From positions 1 to 64,000 of the forward strand of contig JFHB01000024.1 of NCBI GenBank assembly GCA_000729835.1: DNA of 64,000 nt, in the 5' to 3' direction. Made by a program: the position numbers and the translations under genes. Under the pieces are notes generated by a model. It did no database searches. It had not been told where the DNA came from and was given only the letters and a program-made list of their open reading frames with translations. Positions 33,336 through 44,945 of this stretch are shown in pieces. The number at the start of each line of letters is the position of its first letter. Positions within the stretch are counted from its first letter, which is position 1. The DNA comes from Atkinsonella hypoxylon. Taxonomy: Eukaryota; Ascomycota; Sordariomycetes; Hypocreales; Clavicipitaceae.

Positions 33336-34834
33336 TGTGAATGGGCGACGGACAGGAAGGGTTTGCCAGGAGGGCTAGTTTGGGATTGATGTGGGTGCAG
33401 TCTGAGGTGTTGAGACTTGCAAACTTTTCTTTAATTTTTTTCGACTTGACTCGGATTGTTGTCTGGAGGCGTGATGTTTTTTTTTTTTTGGTGTGTGTCT
33501 GGGTCAAAACTGGGGATGTGTTGTGTTTACAAAATCTGGCATGGCTTTTCAGTAGATGGACTACAACCCTCGTGATATGTGAAAAAAATTAGCTGCAATG
33601 ACACTAGAGGCTGGAAGGTTTTGTGCGCTCTCGACTGTGAGTTCGTTGCGTAGTGTTGTGGGCGTATGAAAACCCTATATGGAGTAATAGTAGTACATGT
33701 TGGATCATTCCTTCCCCGTTTATAGTGCCTTTCTTATAATTTGCGATCCATTATCCATGGACTAGGTCAAAAAATACTTATCAAATATACTTACGGCTGC
33801 TGAGGGTTGCATAAGTGCGCTGGCACGTCTACTTGGTAGTATCATCCCGTTTCACCCCGTATTGCTATTACAAGGACAAGGTACGTAGGTACATTCTATG
33901 GCCGGCCATAGTTATCGTGCAGCGCCGTTTGTTGTGCAACGGCTCAGTTGCCGGAGCACCGCTGCACTGGTTTACCACGTCTCCAATGAAACAATTGCGC
34001 ATCAGGACCGCGCTTCTAGAGGTACGGACCCGCCGATTGACCAATTTTAGAGCCTGGCTCGCTACTAGCTGTATGATAATTAATGATCAGCATCGAAACG
34101 TGGTGAAGTGAAGTGATGCGTTGATGTGGTGGCTAGACAGGTTGTGGCTGATTCGCTTGCCGAGATAGGACTAGCGCGGGATGGCAGTTTGTGAACAAGC
34201 TGGTTTAATCGAGTGCCTGCCACAGCCAAGCCTACCCTGATTACCACAGGTAATCATCAATACACAGTTGCCCTTCATTAATTCGACGGCTGGCGGCTCA
34301 AGGGGCCGGGGGCCGGGGGCTGACCACTTTAACCCTCGTCTTCATTTGATCTCCGACTCTTCACTCATTCAACATCCATAAGACAGGATCAGGATCAGGA
34401 TCAGGATCAGGATCAGGATCAGGATCAGGATCAGGACGGCCTGCTCTTTGCTGCTTCTCAGCCCTGTCGCGCCCTCGCCGGCCTGCCACGCTGCTGCTCG
34501 AATCACACCCGACGACGTCTGGGTAATTGAACTGCGGAGACATCACGACGCTGCGGCACCCTCACGCCCACGCTGTCATACTAGACTCTTCACGCTCTCA
34601 CGCTCTCACCCAGCTGCTCCCTGCAGCCAATGTTCCGAAACAACCAGCCCCAGACAACCTATATTCATAACGCCGGCTCGCATTCCTCCAACCACCGCCA
34701 CTGCTAGTACTGTTACTACCACCACCATCACCACCACCACCATCACCACCATCACCAGATTCAGCGGCCACGAATGAATTTCTGATTCGATCTGCACGCT
34801 CATTCACCGGGCGTTTGCCCTTTCACCGCGACTG
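33336..34834. promoter_or_regulatory. Divergent promoter region of DYS1 and SNT1
   Basis: 1.5 kb between two divergent starts. Contains poly-T near 33479, a GGGGCC/GGGGGCC run at about 34301-34320, a (CAGGAT)n microsatellite (34383-34436) and CCACCAT-type runs at 34717-34756. No gene supported; it probably includes the SNT1 5' leader. Confidence 0.5.
34383..34436. repeat. (CAGGAT)n hexanucleotide microsatellite
   Basis: About nine perfect hexamer copies, roughly 400 bp before the SNT1 start, likely in its promoter or leader. Confidence 0.9.
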
Positions 34835-37800
34835 ATGTATGTACGGTTCTTTGGACTTCTTTGGACTTCTCTGGACTTTGGGCTTTCGATGCCATCATCA
34901 ACCCGCTTTGTTGTTGCCTTCTCCCGACCCCACAAACTCTAATTCCGCCGCGTCCCAGAGTTTCCCACTACCCTACAAGCTGCAATTCGTCAATGTAACT
35001 TTGGCTAACCAAACTACGGCTGTGCAGGGCATCCAGATACAGATATGATCCGGACCGCCGGTCTAGGTCGCCACGGGAACGGTCACCGGACCGCTTTGAT
35101 AGGACCTCGCAGTATGGCGACAATGACCGCCGTCGCTCGTCCGCCGAGTCAAGGTCTAATTCTTCCGGCTTTCCCTCTAATCGTGACAGCTTTAGCGATT
35201 CGCTACGACGAGAACCCCCTCGGGGGCCCAAGGCTCTTGTTGACGCACCAAGTGGTCCCCGCGGCGGTTTTGGCAGCGACTTTCGAGGTCGAGGTCGTGG
35301 CCGAGGAGGAGGAGGAGGCAGACCGTGGCCCGCTAGAGACGATAGCAGGGATCGCGGGAGAGATCGCGATCTAGATTACAGAGACCGATATCGAGATGAG
35401 CGAAGCCGCGAGCGGGAACGTGAAAGGGGCCGTGAAAGAGACCATGAACGAGACCGTGACCGAGACCGTGACCGTGACCGTGACCGAGACCGTGACCGTG
35501 AACGAGATCGAGAACGTGACCGTGACCGTGACCGTGACCGTGACCGTGACCGTGACCGTGACCGTGACCGTGACCGTGACCGTGACCGTGACCGTGATCG
35601 TGATCGTGATCGTGATCGAGACCGAGACTGGCGCGACTCGCGAGATTTCCGACCTCGTCGCTCACCGCTACCACCTGGGAGAGGTCGAACGCCGCCACGC
35701 GATTTTCGCGACAGAGATAGAGAGGGTCCTCCACCAGACGCCGATAGGTCACGTCGCGGTTCTCGAGATGGCGGCCCGCCCTCAGCTGGGTCCTCGAATT
35801 CTGATCCTTCATTTGGCATGCCGCCTTTCGCACGTGGAGCTAGCTTTATGCGTGGCCGCGGTAGAGGAGGTAGAGGCGATTGGCAGTCCGACCGTGGTCG
35901 AGCACGAGCACCATACGATGAACGCGGCGACCGCTATCCTCGAAGTCGATCTCAAGAGGCGCGATGGGGGCGAGAGCGGGACGAACGCGACCGAGGTGAC
36001 AGATATCCCCCCGAAGCAGATATTCGACGCGATCCTCGCGACGATAGGGATAGAAGTGACCGCGACCTCATACGCCCCAAGAAGGAAGCCCGGTCGTCCA
36101 TTTCTCAAGAGCATTTTAACCAAGCTAGGGATGTATCGCCACCGCCCATGGCACCTTCAGCTCCTGCCTTTGGATCGATACCCAGTCGAAATACGGGTGC
36201 ACAGGATGGCGGTCCTTCATCAATAACGACAACGAACAGCACCACCACGAAGCCACCTCCATCTGCGCCTCGTGCTTTCACAGACCGACCTGGCTCGGCT
36301 GGGAATTTGACCCCGAGTGAGTCTTCCGCCCACCCCGGCCGTCCCGCAAGGGCAGGGAGTCACGATAGCCCAGCGATTCCGGTCGGACCGCGTGTGCAGC
36401 AGCAGTCGCAACAGCAGCAACGTCCTTCCAGCAAACAATGGATAAATCCCGACCTGAAGAAGGCGCCGTTATCACCCAAGTTGATGAGAGCGCAGACTTT
36501 GTCGCAGCCTACGCATGCACCGCGGCGTGATGTTAGGGAAGGAGAACATATGTACAATGCAAAGCGATCCCGCAGCAGCGACGCGGACACAGAACAAAAG
36601 GGGTCTGGCGCTACCAGTAGGGTACGCTCAATTCACAGCGCGGAACCTGGCGAAACCACAGTCAAATCGGAATCAGGATCAGTCGGGGCTGAGCCAGTCA
36701 AGGGTTCTGCAGAACCCCCTGCCCCTACTACGGATGCTGTACAGAAGATCGGTGCAGACACGAACAAGGAGGGAGACTCTGCCTCACAACCAGAACAGGC
36801 CAAGACCAAAAAGAACCGGAAACGCCCTACTGTTGTATTTGTGCGGTTTGCTCTGCCTCCTAGGACTGCAACGCTTGAACAGGATTCAGAGTCAGACGAT
36901 GACGAGGACATGGCTGATTACTTCAATATGGAAATAGAAAAGACAGAGGCAGAGCTGAGCAAGCTGCCGCAAGCAAGTCTTCCTCTCGGAGTCGTGGCAC
37001 GATTCGCTGCCTTATCTCATGGGTCAATGGCTCGAATTTTGGGAGACGGTGAGGGCTTGGCTGACATGCTAGGGCCCGTTCCCGACAATCTAGATGTCTC
37101 ACTGCCCAAGACCGAGGACGCTCCCACGACCTCGCAGGACGAGAACGCTGTGGTGGAGGAAGCAAGCACAAGGCCAAAAACTTTGGATTCTACCGAGTCT
37201 GCAATAGTCGGGCCCGTTGCGAAAAAGTTAGAAGAATACGAAGCACAGCCTACTGTTTCTGATTCCACAGTGAGGAGCGAAGAGCTGGACATTGACGCCC
37301 TACAACAGCCAGCACCCTCTGCCCCTGATAGCCAAGTCAAAGGTGAACTCGCTAGCAAACCATCGTCTCGTCCGGTGTCACGATCCGGTACATCAGACTC
37401 GGGCGCTCCGCTTTCGATCAAGGACGTTGCCAAAGCGCCGTCACAACCGCCCGAATCAACCACAGAAGTTGCTGAATCCTATTCAAAACCACCGAGCACT
37501 CCGTCGCAAATACCGGACGAAGACGATGAGACCGAGTCTGAGGAGGAGACATTCCTAGATGTGGAAAGTGTGCGCCGATTCATGCGAACACCGCCTATTG
37601 ATGGACTTCCTGACTACAGCTGCGATACGTGGACGAAGGACAAGGATTTTCTCGCTTCGCTTGAGGCAACAGATTCGGCCATGGAAGGATTCGTGACAGA
37701 GCATCTGGAAAAGATCCACCTGGAGGAAGCCGAGCAACAAAAACGAGGGCAGAAGGAATACGCGGACAGCTACATGCACTACCTGAACTTCACTCTGTCT

Positions 37801-40800
37801 AACGATCCAGCGGCCGTGAAGAGCCGGGACAAGTTCTCTGTGGCTGTACCCATGGTTGAGACAGCCGGTACGGCAACTCCGGAGCCGAAACCAGAAGGTC
37901 GTACGTCGGGCAGAAGATTTGCGTCGGAGCGCGATCTGGAGCGAGTCCTACAGGCATCTATGCGAGAGGACGAAGAGCGTAAAGAACGTGAACTGAGGGC
38001 TCAAAAGGAGAAGTACCGCAGCGAAAAGGAAGCCATCATTCCCGAAATGTACTGGGATGCAGAGCAGAGGGCCAAGGCTCAATATGTTGATCGTTCCGGG
38101 TACACGCCTCAGGGCCGTCTGGTCGCGGCGTGGCAAGTGCTTGCTCCCGTCAACAATTTTACCGCGGAAGAGAATGAGCTGTTCGAGAAGCGCTACCTGG
38201 AGAACCCTAAGCAATGGGGCAAGGTTGCAGAAGTGATACCCAACCGCGACTTTGGCACATGCATTCAATACTATTACCTAATGAAGAAGGACCTCAACCT
38301 GAAGGAGAAGCTCAAAAAACAGCCTAAGCGGCGAAAGAAGGGCGGACGAGGGAAACAGAGGTCTAGCGCATTGGTTTCCGAACTTGGAAATGGCGACGAG
38401 AACGAGGAGAATCAAGAAGCGGGCGAGAATGGAGAACGGAAAAGACCACGGCGAGCAGCTGCACCTACTTGGGGGTTTGAGCAAGCGGCCACGGACAGCG
38501 AAAATGCCACCCCTGCTGGAACCCCTGGACGACGCGCTACTTCAGCGGCCGCTCGAGGTGAACAAGGTGAGAAGGTGGATGGCAGGAGAGGTCGCCGGCG
38601 GGCCAAGGATAAAGACAAGGACAAGGACAGGGACAGGGATGGAAAGGCAGCGAAACCTGGTCAATCTCTGTCTGCCACACCTGGAGGTGGATCTGCAAAG
38701 GTCAGGTCTCGGTCGAGCTCCCGAGTACCGACTGATATTCCAGCAGCTCCTGTTGGCCCAGAAGTCGCCCGCATAGCTCCTGCGACGCCAGTCGCAGTTG
38801 CAGTCGCACTTACAGCAGGAGAGGCAGGAGAGGCAGGAGAAGCAGAAGGAGGAGAAGGAGGAACAGGAGGAACAGGAGGAGCAGGAGGAAGAGGGGGAAG
38901 AGGGGGAGGGGAACTCCAGCAGACAGCTATACCGCCTGGTATTCACCCGTCGTTCCCAGGTACGCAACAGCAACAGCAACAGCAGCAGCACCAACAGCTA
39001 CAACAACAGATACAGCAACAATTAGTTGCTGCTGCACAGGCCATTGATCGGGCCAAACCGATACCACCGCCGTCCTCATCCATGGCCGACGTTATGGCTG
39101 CACCCTCGTTGCGTCCCGAGCCGCCACCTCCGCCGCCACCTCAGCCAGCAATGACAACCTTCAATCTTCAGCCCCAGGCTGAACGGAAAGCTCCAGCTCA
39201 GGCGTCAAGTTACTGGAGTGTTTCTGAGTCTAATGATTTCCCACTTTTACTCCGGTCGTTTGGTTCCGATTGGACGGCTATTGCGGCACACATGGGTTCA
39301 AAGACGGCCGTGATGGTAAGTCTCTTTTCTTCTATGCTTTTATTTAATCTTTTTTTTTTTCCCCTTTCCTTTCCTTCTTCCTTTCCCCTCCTTCCCTTCC
39401 TGCTCCCTGCGTGTTTTGTCTCTGCCACTTTGGCAATCCGGCATCTTGTTATCAAACCCCCCCCCCCCCCCCCAACCTTTCTCGCTTGTCGACACCCTAC
39501 CTGCATGTCATGTAATACCGAGAAGAGACATGAAAAGAGAAGAAAGAAGAAAAGACTAATACACGAGCCCCACACACAACAGGTTAAGAACTACTTTGTC
39601 CGTCAAAAGGACCAGGGCAAGACGGAATGGGATGTAATTGTGCAAGAAGCAGATGGCAAGCGAGCCAGAGGCGAGAAGCGACCTGATCCACCTCAACCCA
39701 CTACGGGTGGGAGAGGACGGAGATATGACAGCTCGTCTGCAGTCAGCTCGACACGGCCATTGGCTGTAGCACCAGGAATGGACATGCATAACGAACAGGC
39801 CCAGCCCAAGATGGAACCGGCAGGGCAGCCGGGGCAGCCGGGTCAACCAGGTCAACCTCCTCGATCCCAACCTTTCTCCGGTTATGGTGTGCCCATTGCC
39901 CAAGCTCCATCCCAGCAGCAGCAGCAGCAACAACAACAACAACAACAACAACAGCAACAACAGCCGACGCCGCGTGGCCAAGCTCCGGCACAACAACCTT
40001 TGGCCATCCAGCAACAAGGCGTGCCTCAACCTGCCTCCCAGGCCATGTCACCTAGTACTCGTCCGTTGCGCGCGCCAGTCCAAGCCTTTGGGTTTCCCGA
40101 ACAGCAGCAGCAGCAAAAAGAGCGAGAGGCGGTTGTGCAAGGCCAGCAGCTACAGCTACAGCAACAGCGCATACCTCTGCCGTCCAAGAGTGGTGGTGTC
40201 AGTCAAGTCCCCGAGCTTCGAGATCAACGCCCCCTGGCTGCCGCTCAGCCAATGCAAGCTGGACATCCGTGTTCTATGCTAGAGAGACAGCAAAGAGAAA
40301 GGGACCGTGAACAACGCGAAATTCGCGAGCGAGAACTGGCTAGGCAAGCGGAACGACAGACTCTACGAATGAACCCGGACGCCGAACTAGCGCCTCAGCG
40401 ACACTATGAGCCGCAGTCATACGGCCATCGTCATCAGTCCAGCATTGGCCAGGGGCCCAGAGCATCAGATCCGTTATCATTGTCGCGGCCATCACCGCAG
40501 GAGCCTTCGCGAGTTGTTGGAAATCACTCTGGACAACAATATCCACCACCGATGCATCAACATCAACATCAACATCAACACCAGCACCAGCACCAGCACC
40601 AGCACCAGCACCAGCACCAGCACCATCATCCGCATCCGCCTCCGCATCCGCCTCCGCATCAGCAAGCACCCCACCCTGTTCGCGGCATCATGGACCACCA
40701 AGGCGTCGTACGATCCCCTCAGCTGGGACCTCCGTCACGTCCAATGTCGTCAATGCAGCAACGACCGCCTGCGGTTCAGGCTCAGGACCCTTATGGTCAT

Positions 40801-41988
40801 GCTCCTCCTCCTCCTCCTCCACCGCCGCCGCCGCCGCCGCCGGGACCTCCGACCTCAACGCCCGCTATCGCACCGAGTCGGCCGCCCGAGCCCCGCAAGA
40901 CCTCCAACATTATGTCCTTGCTGAACGACGATCCCCCGCCGGCATCTAAACGAGTGACAGAAGTGTCGAGCGCGCCTCCAGGACCATCACCAACGCCTCC
41001 GCCGCAGGGGATGGGAAGACCACCTGCAGGACCGGCCGCAACTTCACAAATACGTCGAGAGCCCGAGCCGCAGTATTCTGCCTACGGACGAACTTCAAGC
41101 GGCGGCGCGTCTGCAATGCCATCTCTCAAGCCAACGTATGGAGGGTCGCCCAACCCACCACCCCACATGGGAGCACCGAGACCAACAATGGAATCCGTGC
41201 CTTCAGAGCGTGATCCTTACTACCGAGGCGGCATTCCGGGCTATCAAGCCGGACACCAGAGCGGCAACAACTCTCCGCAGACTTCGCATCGATATCCCCC
41301 AGGCCAGCCAGGCCAAGGGCCGGGTCCTTATCCCCCGCAAGGCGGCTATCCTGCTGCATCCTATGGGCAATCTCAACCACCACACGCGGCATCGCCGCCG
41401 CCGCCGCCGCCGCCTCAATACGGAGGCCACGGTTCAGCATCGAGAACCCGAGAAGTTGCCCCCGGCCGAGACACTGCATGGCCGCAGCAATCGCCCTCCA
41501 CAACAGGCGGCTGGCCATCCCAACCCGCCAAACCGTCCCAGGGACCACCAACCCAGCAGTCATGGACCCCAGGTCCTCCTCATCCATCCTCGACGCCCAA
41601 ACCTTCTCCTCCCGCACCGACCTGGTCGTCGGCACCTCCTCCCCACATGGCCATGAGAGACGATCGCGGCCCCGTCTACTCCACCTCCCAGCCACACTTG
41701 CAGAATCGCTATCCCCCTCCCCCGCCGGGATCCCATCCCGAGCCTGTCCTCTCCCCGACACCAGGCTACCCGCGGTACACATCCACCACGCCCGGACCAG
41801 GCCCTCGCGACCCGAGAGAGCCACCCAGGAGCTACACACCGGGTTATGACGCCCGGGGAGCGCCCTCGGGCTACCCTGCTCCTGATTCGAGGGACATGCA
41901 GATGCGGGATGGGCGAGATCCGCGCGAGATGCTGGGTAGGGGGTTACATCCTAGGGATTACGAGAGGCAGGATGGGTATAGGCGGTAG
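34835..41988 (+). CDS. SNT1: SNT1/NCoR-type SANT-domain corepressor subunit of a Set3-like histone deacetylase complex
   Basis: Proposed exons 34835..34836, 35028..39315, 39583..41988, 2231 residues. The ATG appears to be split: AT before a GTATGT donor at 34837, G after the CAG acceptor at 35027, preceded by a CTAAC branch site; the protein then starts MASRYRYDPDRR. An in-frame stop at 34775 and no other ATG before 35818 support this. Residues about 2-260 are Arg/Asp/Gly-rich with a long (RD)n array. SANT1 lies at about 1038-1085 (FTAEENELFEKRY, IQYYYLMKKDLNLKEKLKK); SANT2 at about 1395-1455 (SYWSVSESNDFPLLL, then VKNYFVRQ after the second intron). The C-terminal third has poly-Gln, (His-Gln)n and poly-Pro tracts. 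Two SANT domains in a giant disordered protein identify the Snt1/NCoR family. Confidence 0.87.
35449..35634. repeat. (CGTGAC)n coding hexamer array
   Basis: In-frame in SNT1, encoding alternating Arg-Asp. About 13 perfect CGTGAC units (35515-35592) are flanked by variant units and a run of CGTGAT. Length is likely to vary between strains. Confidence 0.9.
39913..39962. repeat. CAG/CAA poly-glutamine tract in SNT1
   Basis: Encodes about 17 consecutive Gln. Further Gln-rich and His-Gln tracts follow at about 40101-40165 and 40555-40622, then poly-Pro at about 40805-40845. Confidence 0.85.
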
Positions 41989-42276
41989 GGGAATGTGGAG
42001 ATATGTACTTTTAGCGCGGCGTATTTTTTTGCAATTTTCTTGTATATAACGTGATTGGAATGGACTTGTGCTTGGTCTTTCAGAGTTGACTTGATACGAG
42101 TGTTGTTCTGGCGATACTTGTGCCTTGCCTCTCAACGTGCTTTTGATTATGTTTCTGAGTTGCATTGCTTGGGCGTGAAGTGGCTCATATTGCCCGTCCT
42201 AAGGATCCTGGTCAAGGGCCCGAGTATTGTTTACATGATCAATCCAAGTACATTACTCCAACCACACGGACAACCA

Positions 42277-42311
<35 letters not shown>

Positions 42312-42319
42312 CCCACTAG
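41989..42319. other. Convergent intergenic region
   Basis: 3' flanks of SNT1 and the small minus-strand gene; holds a (CAT)n run at 42276-42312. No gene. Confidence 0.6.
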
Positions 42320-42720
42320 CTACACCGCTCCGTCGCCCATCAAACCAACTTCCTCCACCAACTCCATCACCCTCGCCCTCACAGCACTATACATCTCCGC
42401 CACATCACCCAAGTGGCCCTCAACATGCCTATAAATCTCCCTCCGCTCAAGCGCCCCCTTCAGCCCACGCAGCTGGCTCTCGACGTGCTGCGCATCAACA
42501 AGGAGCTGGTAGCGCGCTCGGAGGACGTCCTCGATGGACGAGAGCGGGACATCAGCTAGGGTTTCTGGCGCGGAGGGGTGCGAGAGCGCGGCGAGCACGT
42601 CGTCCTAGATAGATGGTGAGGTTTTCTGTTTGGTTGTAGGCGGTTTAGGGGTGGGGGAAAACGTACGTTTGTGAGAGTGATCACTTGGCTTGGCTTGGGG
42701 ACTGTTGGTTTAAGGGGCAT
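42320..42720 (-). CDS. Small alpha-helical protein, unknown function
   Basis: Two exons, complement(42320..42604, 42667..42720), 112 residues. The GTACGT donor and TAG acceptor join TLTN to DDVLAALSHPSAP in phase 0. The body is predicted helical with regular heptad-like Leu/Val spacing (SIEDVLRARYQLLVDAQHV, then LRGLKGALERREIYRHVE), ending VMELVEEVGLMGDGAV. The size and helix content resemble small subunits of coiled-coil complexes (for example kinetochore or tethering complexes), but I do not recognise the family. The ATG at 42720 gives a short Pro/Lys leader. Confidence 0.6.
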
Positions 42721-42908
42721 TTTGCGGTGCCATGCTTGGATGTGGTTCCATTTCGAGCGGGCTGCGTTTTTGGGGGCACAGATTAGATTAAAGGTTGGGA
42801 TCAAGGTATTTTGAACAGGGTATCCATTGGACAAAGGGAGACAAGGTAGTTTGCAGGAGAAAAGAAAGCAACAGTTGATGTGGAGAGAAAACATGCAAGA
42901 CCAGGACA

Positions 42909-44131
42909 TCAAATCATGCATAAATCAAACGGTTCCCTCAACACACAAGCAAACTTTGGATTCATACCTAGTAAGCCTGCTTCCGAGTCCGACGACCTGT
43001 TCGAAACAGGTTGCGCCGGCACAGCCTCTGCGTCCGTCAAGTCTGCCGCGTCCACGGGGCCGCACAAGTCACCTGGTTCTCGCCCAGAGCACCCCGTTGC
43101 CCAGAGGCGGAACAGACCAGGGGATATGCGCCCGTTGTCGCCCTCGTCATCCGATACGTCGTAGTAGTCTGGCGCCGTCAGTGATCATCACCCCCCAGGC
43201 GCATGCCAAGGCGGAAGGGAAAACTCAACGCGTAAAGTCCGACGGCCGGGCGGAAGCCGCGTCCGCCTCGCTCCGTGCCGTCCGGAACGACGACGCCCCG
43301 CGGCGGCTGTCTTCGTCTTCAACCACTTGACCCTCTGCCATCTGGTCCTTGGCTCTGCAAAAGTCAAGTCAGTGAACTAGGCACCTTCCCATCCATCATC
43401 AGGCCGGCTTTTGCACGCACTGGCGCCGCCGCGGCAGATCCGTCTGGCCCTCGCGGACGTTCATCGCCCTGTACGCGAACAACATCGAGGCTGTGATCCT
43501 GCTGCTTTGTCCGGCGCACTGCGTCTTCTCGTGGTGCAGGCCTCTGTGGCGTGACGAGTTCGAGCGCGCCTGTGCTTCACCGTCTCGGTAGGACACGCGC
43601 CCGGCTTCGGACGCCTCGTCATTCACCATTGCTTCATCGCGGGGTCCGCGCTCTGCATCGTATTAGCTAGACATGCCTGGCAGCATAGCGGAGTTTTCAC
43701 GAACCCAGAATCAAATATGCCTCTTTGACCACCGGCCCCTTTTCCACTTGTGAAACATGTCGCTGCGGTCCTTCCTTGATGACAGCATTGTCATTCGACG
43801 GCATAGGAATGTCTATAAGAAACAGGGTTTTTTGTTTTAGCAACTCAACCTCCATTAGCTCCATGTCATACGGGTATACCTGTTAAATCACTCTGATAAG
43901 ACTGCGATGTCACAAATGTTTCATCCGAAGCTATACTCATCAGCAACGAAGCAGCGCTCTGGGCCTGGTAGACATACTTTCTACCGTGGACGTCTTGGCC
44001 TCCCGGGTGGTGTTCAGCCCCCATTCGTTTGCCGAGTCTGCCCAGCAGCGTTTCTTGTGTCGCCGGTCGTCTGCGCTGCGGAATAGGTCTCGGACTGCTG
44101 TGCGGGCGGCGCCGAGGGATTTTGAAAGCAT
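42909..44131 (-). CDS. Hypothetical multi-exon protein
   Basis: Proposed six exons, complement(42909..43168, 43230..43354, 43421..43652, 43705..43812, 43880..43930, 43978..44131), 309 residues. No single exon is compelling, but all five junctions keep frame and each intron is about 50-70 nt with an AG acceptor. Donors are GTATGT, GTATAC, GTTCGT, GTGCGT and GTTGAG, so two are weak. The protein starts MLSKSLGAARTAVRDLF, is Ser/Arg/Asp-rich, has an acidic DVSDDEGDNGR patch near the C-terminus and contains ASMLFAYRAMNVREGQ. No domain is recognised. A plus-strand frame overlaps exon 6 (42916-43164). The last exon could end differently at a GTATGA. Moderate to low confidence in exact structure. Confidence 0.42.
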
Positions 44132-44945
44132 GGTGAGATCTCTTCGAGTGGGAGGTGCGCCCGAGTTTGGGGCGGAGGCGTGGAGTGAGGTTGTGAGTGT
44201 TGAGGTGAAGGAGTGACGATGATAGGACTCACTTGTATCCAAAATATATATATATATATATTCGTTAAATTTATTTTATTTTGAAAGGGGCGGGGAGGGG
44301 TGCTTGTTTACTTTTTCCTGTAATCATCAAGTGATTCATGCAAACAACCGCCAGCTGTCGAGGTTCACTGCCAGCCGATGAAGCGTCTGTGGCACTGGCA
44401 GCAGTTCACTTGGCCTTCACCCATCATCATCATCATCATCATCATCACCATCATCATCAGGACAAACCCTTGACCATGCACCACACTCTTCACCAGATCG
44501 GTGCAAGGGTTTCGGCAACTTCTCATGTCTTCATCCACCTCATCACCTCATGTCTGAGAAGGGGAATACACTCATACGGATCGAGTTCGTCCCTCGTATC
44601 ACCGGCAGCATCGACTCGAGATAATCGCCAGGTAAAGAATACCAGGGAGCCAAGCCTGGCAGGTATTTATTGCATGGAAACCAGAATTGTCCCGCATTCA
44701 TTACCAGGGATTTATACACACGCTGGTGCGACCCAACTACATCAACTCCGTCAGTATGAATTCGCTTCGGCCTCCGCAGGTTACAACATCCGTTCATTAT
44801 ACAGCAACAATCTGTAGCTCGAACGTGATACAGATGCAGCCACTCCCGTTCTTATGCGCCCATAAATAGAAGGCAGTCGTTACATAGTCCCAGCCGGTGC
44901 GTTTCATCCGGCTCACAGCATCTCATGTTACACAATAATATCTCG
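44132..44945. other. Intergenic region between hypothetical gene and RFC1 3' end
   Basis: Contains (TA)n at 44246-44259 and (CAT)n at 44422-44459. Short frames without motifs; nothing supported. Confidence 0.55.

Noticed and set aside
35376..35819. Minus-strand frame rich in Arg-Ser, like an SR splicing protein
   Set aside because: It is the antisense reading of the (CGTGAC)n array in SNT1; the plus frame is continuous with the SANT protein.
35396..36226. Plus-strand frame rich in Thr-Val over the same array
   Set aside because: Out-of-frame shadow of SNT1; no homology and ends without relation to a domain.
25170..44459. CRISPR-like arrays from (CAT)n/(GAT)n runs (25170, 42276, 44422)
   Set aside because: Simple trinucleotide microsatellites without spacers; the genome is eukaryotic.
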